Below are positions 1 through 5,104 of a stretch of 5,131 bases of DNA, piece by piece. The DNA lies in the NCBI GenBank assembly GCA_021788565.1, contig JAJYKO010000241.1:1-5131 (forward strand). Direction: 5' to 3'. The position numbers were made by a program, and so were the translations under genes. The DNA comes from Chloroflexota bacterium. GTDB lineage: Bacteria; Chloroflexota; UBA6077. The notes beneath the pieces were generated by a model. That model was not told the DNA's origin, searched no databases, and worked only from the letters and a program-made list of their open reading frames with translations. Every line of letters begins with the position of its first letter. The first letter of the stretch is position 1.

Positions 1-566
1 GGCACCACCTGATGGCCATGGTTGCCGTCCGCCCGATCGAGCGGGTGCGAGTTTTCGACAGGAACCCGGAGAATGCCGAGAAATTCCGCCAGGAGATGCA
101 GCCCGCCGTCTCGGCGACCATCCAGGTGGTCGGTTCCGGGGAAGAAGCCATTCGGGGTGCCGACGTGATCGTGACCACATCCACCTCCAGAACCCCGATA
201 GTCGAGTATGCCTGGCTGAAGCCCGGCGCCCACATCAACGGCGTCGGCGCCCACGCGCCGGACGTGCGTGAGCTGGCCAGCGAGGTGATAGCCAGGGCGC
301 GGGTGGTTGTGGACTCCAGGGACGCCGCTCTCAAGGAAGCCGGCGATCTACTGGTGCCGATGGCTGAGGGCAAGGTGACAGCCGAGCAGCTATCCGACGA
401 GCTCGGCGAGGTGGTGGAGGGGCAGAAGCCCGGCCGTACCTCTCCGGACCAGATCACCGTCTACAAGTCCGTCGGCATCGCCATCCAGGACATGGCCGTG
501 GCGAGCATGGTGTACCGCAAGGCCCTCGCCAACAATATCGGCACGGAGGTGGACCTGCTGTCGTAG
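1..566 (+). CDS. Ornithine cyclodeaminase / mu-crystallin family protein, 5'-truncated by window edge
   Basis: This is the C-terminal part (about 187 residues; family members are usually 310-350) of an NAD(P)-dependent OCD/mu-crystallin-type enzyme. The frame is open to the left edge (codons from base 3 read H-H-L-M-A-M), so the ATG at 12 is internal and the true start lies outside. Numbering from that ATG, the visible parts are the end of the Rossmann beta-strand RVRVFDRNPENAEKF (residues 11-25), the GADVIVTTST segment (49-58), the PGAHINGVGAHAPDVREL block (71-88), the VVVDSRDAALKEAGDL region (98-113), and the family-typical C-terminal block from ITVYKSVG through IAIQDMAVAS (148-165). Family members carry out ornithine deamination to proline, alanine dehydrogenation, or reduction of cyclic ketimines such as pyrroline-2-carboxylate. 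The Asp that is catalytic in true ornithine cyclodeaminase (GGD.PGK.EL) is His81 here, which argues for a reductase or other activity. Family assignment is firm; the substrate is unknown. Confidence 0.9.
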   Translation, partial: HHLMAMVAVRPIERVRVFDRNPENAEKFRQEMQPAVSATIQVVGSGEEAIRGADVIVTTSTSRTPIVEYAWLKPGAHINGVGAHAPDVRELASEVIARARVVVDSRDAALKEAGDLLVPMAEGKVTAEQLSDELGEVVEGQKPGRTSPDQITVYKSVGIAIQDMAVASMVYRKALANNIGTEVDLLS

Positions 567-645
567 GGCCCCACTCGTCCGTTCTCTCCGACGCCCGGCA
601 CAGCGCTTGCCTTCTGGGCGCCTTCATGTCGTGACGTGAGAACTT

Positions 646-656
646 GGGGAGGAGGG
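646..656 (+). promoter_or_regulatory. Ribosome binding site that sets the YihY/BrkB start
   Basis: The purine run GGGGAGGAGGG lies 5 bases before the ATG at 662. The reading frame could be extended to a TTG at 644, but that codon abuts this Shine-Dalgarno sequence and would have it translated, so ATG 662 is preferred. Confidence 0.8.
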
Positions 657-661
657 ATTTC

Positions 662-1585
662 ATGAACCCGAGGGCTGTCTTTAACGTACTGAAGGACACC
701 TACAGCGAGTGGAGCAGGCATAACGCCTCGACACTCGCCGCGGCTCTGGCGTACTATGCGATCTTCTCCATCGGCCCCCTGCTGCTGATCACCATATCCA
801 TTGCAGGGCTGGTCTACGGAGAGAAGGCCGCCCAGGGCCAGATCGCGGGACAGGTCCAGGGGATAGTCGGCCCGCAAGCCGCGCAGGTAGTCCAGTCCTT
901 GCTCCAGGCGGCAAACAAGCGGGAGTCCGGCATCATCGGCACCGTCATCGGCGTCGCGACGCTGCTGCTCGGCGCCGCCGGCCTCTTCGGGCAACTCCAG
1001 TCCTCCCTGAACGTGGTGTGGGGAGTCAGGGGGCGCTCGACAGGCATCCGAAATATGGCGAAGCAGAGGGCACTCACCTTCCTGATGGTGCTGGGAATGG
1101 GGGTTCTGCTGCTGCTATTGCTGGCGATGGGTACGGCCCTGGCCGCGATAGCCGCCTTCTTCGGCTCGATGCTTCCGGCCGGCTTGGGTGGTTTCCTTCC
1201 TCAGACCGTCGACTTCCTCGTATCATTCGCGGTGATTACCGTACTGTTCGCGGCCATCTTCCGGTTCCTGCCGGACACGACCGTCGCCTGGAGAGATGTC
1301 TGGCTGGGAGCGCTGTTTACTGCGCTCCTCTTCACCCTCGGCAAACTGGGACTGAGCTTCTACCTCGGCCGGGCCAGCATAGGCTCCGCCTTCGGCGCGG
1401 CGGGCTCACTGGTGGTGCTGCTGGTCTGGATCTACTACTCGGCCCAAATCTTCCTATTCGGCGCGGAGTTCACTCAGGTGTATGCCAACAAGTATGGTCC
1501 GAGGGCAGTGCCTCGAGAGAACCTCGCCAAGGGAAACGGTGGCCGGCAGCCACAGAAGCATAGACAGGAAGATCATGCGGCATAG
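662..1585 (+). CDS. YihY/virulence factor BrkB family inner-membrane protein
   Basis: A 307-residue polytopic membrane protein of the YihY/BrkB (formerly mis-named RNase BN) family. Six hydrophobic segments are visible at about residues 24-52, 91-113, 137-167, 183-203, 211-235 and 244-270. Family hallmarks are LAAALAYYAIFSIGPLLLI (25-43) in the first helix, the GLFGQLQSSLNVVWGV stretch (107-122), FRFLPD (200-205), and WIYYSAQIFLFGAEFTQVYA (256-275) in the last helix. The C-terminal tail (about 276-307) is polar, rich in charged residues, Gln and His, and probably cytoplasmic. The length is normal for the family. The role of the family is not well settled: BrkB was linked to serum resistance in Bordetella, and transport has been proposed. 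The gene lies 95 bp after the cyclodeaminase-like gene on the same strand. I see no convincing terminator or promoter between them, so co-transcription is possible but no functional link is evident. The start at ATG 662 is chosen from the strong ribosome site. Confidence 0.92.
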   Translation: MNPRAVFNVLKDTYSEWSRHNASTLAAALAYYAIFSIGPLLLITISIAGLVYGEKAAQGQIAGQVQGIVGPQAAQVVQSLLQAANKRESGIIGTVIGVATLLLGAAGLFGQLQSSLNVVWGVRGRSTGIRNMAKQRALTFLMVLGMGVLLLLLLAMGTALAAIAAFFGSMLPAGLGGFLPQTVDFLVSFAVITVLFAAIFRFLPDTTVAWRDVWLGALFTALLFTLGKLGLSFYLGRASIGSAFGAAGSLVVLLVWIYYSAQIFLFGAEFTQVYANKYGPRAVPRENLAKGNGGRQPQKHRQEDHAA

Positions 1586-1614
1586 TTGGCGCCAAACATC
1601 CGAGACCCGGGCTC

Positions 1615-1677
1615 ACCACGGAGACACGGAGAACACGGAGATTCCCTGGACCTCCGTGTTCTCCGTGTCTCCGTGGT
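1615..1677. repeat. Perfect 26-bp inverted repeat with 11-base loop, made of CACGGAGA-type units
   Basis: The left arm is 1615-1640 and the right arm 1652-1677. They are exact reverse complements, with the loop ATTCCCTGGAC at 1641-1651. Each arm is itself a run of near-identical 8-9-base units (CACGGAGA, CACGGAGAA, CACGGAG). It sits between the stop of the BrkB-family gene (1585) and the stop of the convergent dehydrogenase gene (1721-1719), so it could stall or end transcription from both sides. However, there is no U-tract after the stem on either strand, so it is not a canonical intrinsic terminator. I recall, without being able to check, that sequences of this type (CCACGGAGACACGGAG) recur in intergenic regions of many environmental bacteria. 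That would make it an interspersed repeat rather than a gene-specific signal. Confidence 0.9.
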
Positions 1678-1718
1678 TGGCATAGCCTTTGGCCTGTCTC
1701 CAGTCACGACAGCAGTGG

Positions 1719-2687
1719 CTACCGCCCCAGCGCCTCCGGGTTCACCGTGTAGCCGGGGCGATCGCCGTGCAGCCGCCGGATCACGTTCTCCACTGCCTCC
1801 ATTGCTGACGCATGTACGGCGTCCGAGCTGGAACCAGCCATGTGGGGAGACAGATAGACGTTGTCCAGATCCCGCAGCGGATTATCGGCCTCCAGCGGCT
1901 CGTGCTCGAAGACGTCCAGTGCTGCCCCAGCGATTCGCTTCTCCTTCAGCGCACGATAGAGGGCCTTGGTATCCACGAGGCCGCCGCGGGCCGTGTTGAT
2001 CAGGTAGGCCGTGGGCTTCATGAGGGCCAGGGCTTCGTCGTTGATCAGGTGGCGGGTGCCGGCATCCAGGAAGGCGTGGATGGTCACGAAGTCGCTCTCT
2101 CGCAGCAACTGCTCCAGGGGCACGTAGGTCACCCCGTGCTCCTCGGCGAACTGGCGGTCCCGCAGAACGTCGACGGCGAGGATCCGCATCTCGAAGGCCC
2201 TGGCTCGCTGGGCCACTTCCTTGCCGATGGTCCCCATCCCGACAATCCCCAGGGTTCGCCCGGCCAGGTCGATTCCTTCATGGCGGTTCCAGCCGCCCTT
2301 TCGAACTTCGGAGAGGCTCTCCGCAAGGCGGCGGGAGCAGTAGAGCATGAGTGCGAAGGCGTATTCGGCAACGGCGTGGCGGTTCACGCCCGGGTTGATG
2401 GCCACGGCTACACCGTGCCTGGTGGCGGCCTTCACATCGATGGCGTCGTACCCAACACCGACGCGGGCTATCACCTTCAGTTGCGGGGCGGCGTCCAGTA
2501 CCCTGGCGGTGAAGGGGTCTACTCCGGCCACAACGCCGTCGATCCCCTGGAGCAGGCCAATCAGCTCATCCTCTGAGCGGCTTCCCTCGCAGTAATTGAA
2601 GACGGCTTCCAGGCCGGCAGTCTGCAGCCGTCGGTGGGCCTCGCCGTCCGGCTTCACGAAACTGGATGTGACTAGCACTCGTGGCAC
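1719..2687 (-). CDS. NAD-dependent D-2-hydroxyacid dehydrogenase (SerA/phosphoglycerate dehydrogenase-like)
   Basis: A 322-residue enzyme of the D-isomer-specific 2-hydroxyacid dehydrogenase family, which interconverts 2-keto acids and D-2-hydroxy acids in the cytoplasm. Visible elements are ARVGVGYDAID (74-84) closing the substrate domain, the dinucleotide-binding GxGxxG as G150-M-G152-T-I-G155, and an acidic residue at the end of the next strand (D173 in LAVDVL) that favours NAD over NADP. The catalytic set is R234 (NTARGG), E263 (DVFEHEP) and H282 (LSPHMAG), spaced as in SerA. It ends without the ACT or ASB regulatory domains of full-length SerA, so a serine-pathway role is not implied; glyoxylate/hydroxypyruvate reductase or D-lactate-type activity is equally possible. 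The start is a GTG preceded by AGGAGG with 8 bases of spacing. The preceding lyase gene ends only 20 bp upstream, and its tail contains this ribosome site's surroundings, so the two are almost certainly co-transcribed. The family is sure; the substrate is not. Confidence 0.93.
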   Translation of the reverse strand: MPRVLVTSSFVKPDGEAHRRLQTAGLEAVFNYCEGSRSEDELIGLLQGIDGVVAGVDPFTARVLDAAPQLKVIARVGVGYDAIDVKAATRHGVAVAINPGVNRHAVAEYAFALMLYCSRRLAESLSEVRKGGWNRHEGIDLAGRTLGIVGMGTIGKEVAQRARAFEMRILAVDVLRDRQFAEEHGVTYVPLEQLLRESDFVTIHAFLDAGTRHLINDEALALMKPTAYLINTARGGLVDTKALYRALKEKRIAGAALDVFEHEPLEADNPLRDLDNVYLSPHMAGSSSDAVHASAMEAVENVIRRLHGDRPGYTVNPEALGR

Positions 2688-2695
2688 TATGCTTT

Positions 2696-2701
2696 CCTCC
2701 T
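2696..2701 (-). promoter_or_regulatory. Ribosome binding site of the D-2-hydroxyacid dehydrogenase (decides a GTG start)
   Basis: On the minus strand AGGAGG is followed by 8 bases (AAAGCATA) and then GTG at 2687. No in-frame ATG lies nearby, so this site supports the GTG start. It lies in the 20-bp gap after the lyase stop codon. Confidence 0.75.
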
Positions 2702-2707
2702 GCGAAG

Positions 2708-3646
2708 CTATCCTATCTTCTCCTGTTCCTTCGGGGCGGGCTTCAGGTCAGTACGCTTGCCGGCCTTCAGCAGCGCGGTATCCAACTTGTGGGGGATCAC
2801 CTCCTGGAGCATCCGGGAGACCGCCAGCAGCTTGTCGATGTCGATCCCAGTCTCGATCCCCATCTCCTGGATCATATACACCAGGTCCTCGGTGGAGACG
2901 TTCCCAGTTGCCCCGGGTGCGTATGGACACCCGCCCAGCCCGCCGATTGCCCCGTCGAAGCAGGTCATCCCCGCCTGCATAGCTGCCACGACGTTGGCCA
3001 GGGCCATGTCCCGGGTGTTGTGCAGGTGCAGGGTGAACTCCACGTCAGGGTATCTGTCCAGCAGGCGTGAGCAGAGGTCGTAGGTCTGCCTCGGATTGGC
3101 GACGCCGACGGTGTCCCCCAGGCTCATCCGGCGAATTCCCAGCGCGTGGTAGCGGGAGATGATTCCATCCAGCTGCGACCACGGTATCTCTCCCTCGAAG
3201 GGACAGCCGAAGACCACCGCCATGCCGGCCTCCACCCGGATCCCGGCTTCCATAGCCACCGGCACCATCTGCTCGAACTCTCTGAAGGAGTCCTCGATGG
3301 AGCGGTTGGCGTTGGAGCGGTTATGCGACTCGCTGACGGACATCATGAGATGCACGCCGTCCGGCTTGCAGGAGATCGCCCTCTGCAGCCCGCGCATGTT
3401 GGGCACCAGCACCTGGTAGCGCACCCCCGGCTGCCTCTCGATCCCCATCATCACCTGCTCGGCGTCGGCCAGCTGAGGCACCGCCTTAGGGTGGACGAAG
3501 GAGGTTGCCTGGATCTCGGGGATGCCCGTCCTCGAAAGGGCGTTGAGGATCTCGATCTTCTTCTCGGTGGGGATCCACTCGTGCTCGGCCTGAAAGCCGT
3601 CCCTCGGCCCCACCTCCATGATGTGAACGTGCTTCGGTAGCTGCAT
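2708..3646 (-). CDS. HMG-CoA lyase-like aldolase (possibly citramalyl-CoA or related 3-hydroxyacyl-CoA lyase)
   Basis: A 312-residue TIM-barrel metal-dependent aldolase of the HMG-CoA lyase family (DRE-TIM superfamily), cleaving 3-hydroxy-3-alkyl-type acyl-CoAs to an acyl-CoA and a keto acid. The human HMGCL residues map with a constant offset of 26: E11, R15 and D16 in EVGPRDGFQ; D178 in SLGDTVG; metal-binding H207 and H209 in HLHN; catalytic C240 in GGLGGCPYAPGATGN; N249. Two differences stand out: Gln46 where human has Glu72 (EIQATSFVHPK), and Asn210 after the HxH motif where human has Asp. ATG 3646 is chosen because GGAGGT lies 4 bases upstream and the family N-terminus (QLPKHVHIMEVGPRDG) begins there. 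A longer frame starting from a TTG at 3712 would translate the inverted repeat. It lies between a CoA-transferase (upstream) and a D-2-hydroxyacid dehydrogenase (downstream) on the same strand, which suggests CoA activation followed by cleavage of an organic acid. HMG-CoA lyase proper, (R)-citramalyl-CoA lyase, or a lyase for longer branched substrates are all possible. Confidence 0.92.
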   Translation of the reverse strand: MQLPKHVHIMEVGPRDGFQAEHEWIPTEKKIEILNALSRTGIPEIQATSFVHPKAVPQLADAEQVMMGIERQPGVRYQVLVPNMRGLQRAISCKPDGVHLMMSVSESHNRSNANRSIEDSFREFEQMVPVAMEAGIRVEAGMAVVFGCPFEGEIPWSQLDGIISRYHALGIRRMSLGDTVGVANPRQTYDLCSRLLDRYPDVEFTLHLHNTRDMALANVVAAMQAGMTCFDGAIGGLGGCPYAPGATGNVSTEDLVYMIQEMGIETGIDIDKLLAVSRMLQEVIPHKLDTALLKAGKRTDLKPAPKEQEKIG

Positions 3647-3650
3647 CTCG

Positions 3651-3656
3651 ACCTCC
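3651..3656 (-). promoter_or_regulatory. Ribosome binding site of the HMG-CoA lyase-like gene
   Basis: GGAGGT on the minus strand lies 4 bases before ATG 3646. It separates the gene from the inverted repeat just upstream (3661-3731) and rules in favour of this start over the TTG at 3712. Confidence 0.75.
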
Positions 3657-3660
3657 GGTC

Positions 3661-3731
3661 GGGTTATGGGTGTTGGGTATTGGGTGTTGGGAGACCGGCC
3701 CCTAACACCCAATACCTATCACCTATCACCC
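3661..3731. repeat. Imperfect 31-bp inverted repeat of degenerate heptamers; left arm is a five-tract G-quadruplex motif
   Basis: The left arm is 3661-3691, the loop AGACCGGCC is 3692-3700 and the right arm is 3701-3731. The arms match as reverse complements at 26 of 31 positions, with a 13-bp uninterrupted core nearest the loop. Four of the five mismatches would be tolerable or wobble pairs in one transcript strand. Each arm is four heptamers plus three bases, with consensus close to RGGTRWT. The + strand of the left arm has five GGG tracts separated by exactly four bases each (TTAT, TGTT, TATT, TGTT), a canonical G-quadruplex pattern. It fills almost the whole 87-bp gap between the CoA-transferase stop (3734) and the lyase start (3646). 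It could therefore modulate read-through within the operon. No U-tract follows, so it is not a standard terminator. Confidence 0.88.
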
Positions 3732-3733
3732 TG

Positions 3734-4969
3734 TTAAATTACGCCCTCTGCCTTCAGGGCATCGATCTCGTCCGTGCTCAGACCCAACTCGCCCTGGTAG
3801 ACGTCACGATTGTCCGCGCCGATCTCCGCAGGACCGGCGAAACGGACGGTGCCGGGGGTATCGGAGAATTTGGGCACGATACCCGGCATACTCACCTTTC
3901 CCAGCACCGGGTGTTCCACCTGGATTATGCTCTCCCTGGCCCGATACTGCGGATCCTGGAAGATGTCTGCCATGCTGGGAACAGGACTGACGGGCACCCC
4001 GTTGTCGTCCAGAAGCTTCATCAGATCCTCGTAGGAATAGCGCGAGCACCACTCCTGGACGATGCCCAGAATCTCCTCACGGTGCGCCACACGGTGAGGG
4101 TTGATATCGAAGCGAGGGTCTTTGAGCAGGTCGCTCCGGCCCATCACCTCCGCCAGGCGAGCGAAGGTGCGGTCCGTGCTGGTCACGATGATCATCCACT
4201 TGCCATCCCTGGATTGGAAAGCCCCGGCCGGCGCGGACTCCTGCAGGGCATGGCCCGCTCGCTCCCTGGCCACCCCGGTGAGATCGTACTGGACGATGGG
4301 AGTCTCAAGGATACGGAACACCGCCTCGTACAGCGCCAGGTCCACCTGCTGCCCGGCCGCTCCTTCGTGGGCCTTCAGATGGTAAAGGGCCATCGCGGCG
4401 GCCATCGCGGCGAAGATGCCGGTGACGTAGTCGGCCATGGGGAAGGGCGGGCTGACGGGCGGCCTGTCCGGGTACCCCTGCATGTAGGTGAGCCCGCTGA
4501 AGGCCGTGGCAGGCGTGCCAAACCCCGCTTTTTCGCGGAAGGGACCGGTCTGCCCGTAGCCGGAGATACGGATCATGATCAGCCTGGGATTGATCGCCTT
4601 CAACACGTCGTAGCCCAGACCCCAGTTCTCGAGGGTTCCGGGGCGGAAGTTCTCAACCACCAGGTCTGCCGTGGCAATCAATCGCTTCAACAGCTCCTTG
4701 CCCCTGTCAGTGCGGATGTCCAGGCTGATGCACCGTTTGTTCCGCGAGAGGGTCGTCCACGGCCCGGGAACCCCCTGCACCACCGGCGCGATCCCTCTTA
4801 CGGTGTCGCCCACCCTGGGGAGCTCCACCTTGATGACGTCGGCGCCGAAGTCGCCCAGGAGGCTGGCCGCGAAGGGCCCGGCGAACACCGTCCCCAGGTC
4901 TATCACCCTGACGCCGGCCAGCGGTCCCTGGAATAACGCTCCACCGTTAGGCGGTGTCTGATCTGCCAA
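3734..4969 (-). CDS. Family III CoA-transferase (CaiB/BaiF type)
   Basis: A 411-residue protein, the normal length for this family, which moves CoA between carboxylic acids through an aspartyl-CoA anhydride intermediate. It begins with the typical LAGVRVIDLGTVFAGPFAAS block (residues 17-36), then LLGDFGADVIKVELP (37-51), LSRNKRCISLDIRT (74-87), VVENFRPGTLENWGLGYDVL (104-123) and ISGYGQTGPF (135-144). The probable catalytic Asp is D180 in PFPMADYVTG (175-184). C-terminal family elements include GAFQSRDGKWMII (249-261) and LLDDNGVPVSPVPSM (320-334). The frame is open to TTG 5110, but the extra residues resemble nothing in the family. The TTG at 4969, five bases after GGAGG, fits the family N-terminus (TTG 4972 is a close alternative). 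It is the first gene of the minus-strand set, upstream of an HMG-CoA-lyase-like gene, so its substrate is probably the acid whose CoA ester that lyase cuts, for example citramalate or HMG, with succinyl-CoA as a plausible donor. The specificity is inferred, not seen. Confidence 0.92.
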   Translation of the reverse strand: MADQTPPNGGALFQGPLAGVRVIDLGTVFAGPFAASLLGDFGADVIKVELPRVGDTVRGIAPVVQGVPGPWTTLSRNKRCISLDIRTDRGKELLKRLIATADLVVENFRPGTLENWGLGYDVLKAINPRLIMIRISGYGQTGPFREKAGFGTPATAFSGLTYMQGYPDRPPVSPPFPMADYVTGIFAAMAAAMALYHLKAHEGAAGQQVDLALYEAVFRILETPIVQYDLTGVARERAGHALQESAPAGAFQSRDGKWMIIVTSTDRTFARLAEVMGRSDLLKDPRFDINPHRVAHREEILGIVQEWCSRYSYEDLMKLLDDNGVPVSPVPSMADIFQDPQYRARESIIQVEHPVLGKVSMPGIVPKFSDTPGTVRFAGPAEIGADNRDVYQGELGLSTDEIDALKAEGVI

Positions 4970-4973
4970 CAAG

Positions 4974-4980
4974 CCCTCCC
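4974..4980 (-). promoter_or_regulatory. Ribosome binding site of the CoA-transferase (decides a TTG start)
   Basis: GGGAGGG on the minus strand precedes tandem TTG codons at 4972 and 4969. The second has the better spacing (5 bases from GGAGG). An ATG at 4984 overlaps this site but is out of frame. Confidence 0.6.
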
Positions 4981-5073
4981 ATCTTACCTGCCTGGATGAG
5001 TTGTGCCGGGCCCCACGTGCGCGCCGGACCGCGGGATCCCACGCGGCCCTGGTGAGAAGCCCGGTGGATGATA

Positions 5074-5104
5074 ATCTTACACCAGGAGAGTAGTGCCCTG
5101 TCAC
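5074..5104 (-). promoter_or_regulatory. Weak candidate promoter for the minus-strand operon
   Basis: On the minus strand GTGACA (5104-5099) and TAAGAT (5079-5074) resemble -35 and -10 boxes, with a rather long 19-base spacer. They lie about 105 bases before the chosen TTG start, in the only non-coding stretch upstream of the three-gene set that the window shows. The local A+T rise around 5070-5080 is the main support. Such matches arise by chance and the phylum's promoter consensus is unknown. Confidence 0.22.

Noticed and set aside
590..622. A CGCCC/GGGCG pairing in the gap after the cyclodeaminase-like gene, as a terminator.
   Set aside because: Only five pairs with a loop of about 20 bases and no T-run.
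624..639. An imperfect palindrome TCATGTC-GT-GACGTGA upstream of the BrkB-family gene, as a possible operator.
   Set aside because: The half-sites differ at one base, the site is short, and no regulator gene or second copy supports it.
461..994. A 177-codon minus-strand frame across the cyclodeaminase end and the BrkB-family start.
   Set aside because: It overlaps two well-supported + strand genes and shows no motif.
1615..1677. Reading the perfect inverted repeat as insertion-sequence ends or a CRISPR unit.
   Set aside because: There is no transposase between or beside the arms, no evident target duplication, and no repeat-spacer periodicity.
1694..1712. A 5-bp stem (CTGTC/GACAG, 9-base loop) just after the dehydrogenase stop, as a possible terminator.
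   Set aside because: The stem is too short and no U-tract follows on the minus strand.
1586..1999. An open frame running through the CACGGAGA inverted repeat into the dehydrogenase region.
   Set aside because: Its product is translated repeat plus antisense of the dehydrogenase; there is no ribosome site or protein-like composition.
1812..2576. A 254-codon open frame on the + strand opposite the dehydrogenase gene.
   Set aside because: The minus strand carries all dehydrogenase catalytic motifs here; the + frame has no recognisable domain and no ribosome site.
3146..3640. A 164-codon open frame on the + strand opposite the lyase gene.
   Set aside because: It is a mirror of the lyase coding frame, His/Leu-rich, with no family features.
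3680..4936. A 418-codon open frame on the + strand opposite the CoA-transferase gene.
   Set aside because: It is antisense to a gene with clear family motifs, reads as His/Gly/Arg-rich low-similarity sequence and starts in the inverted repeat; long antisense frames are expected in GC-rich DNA.
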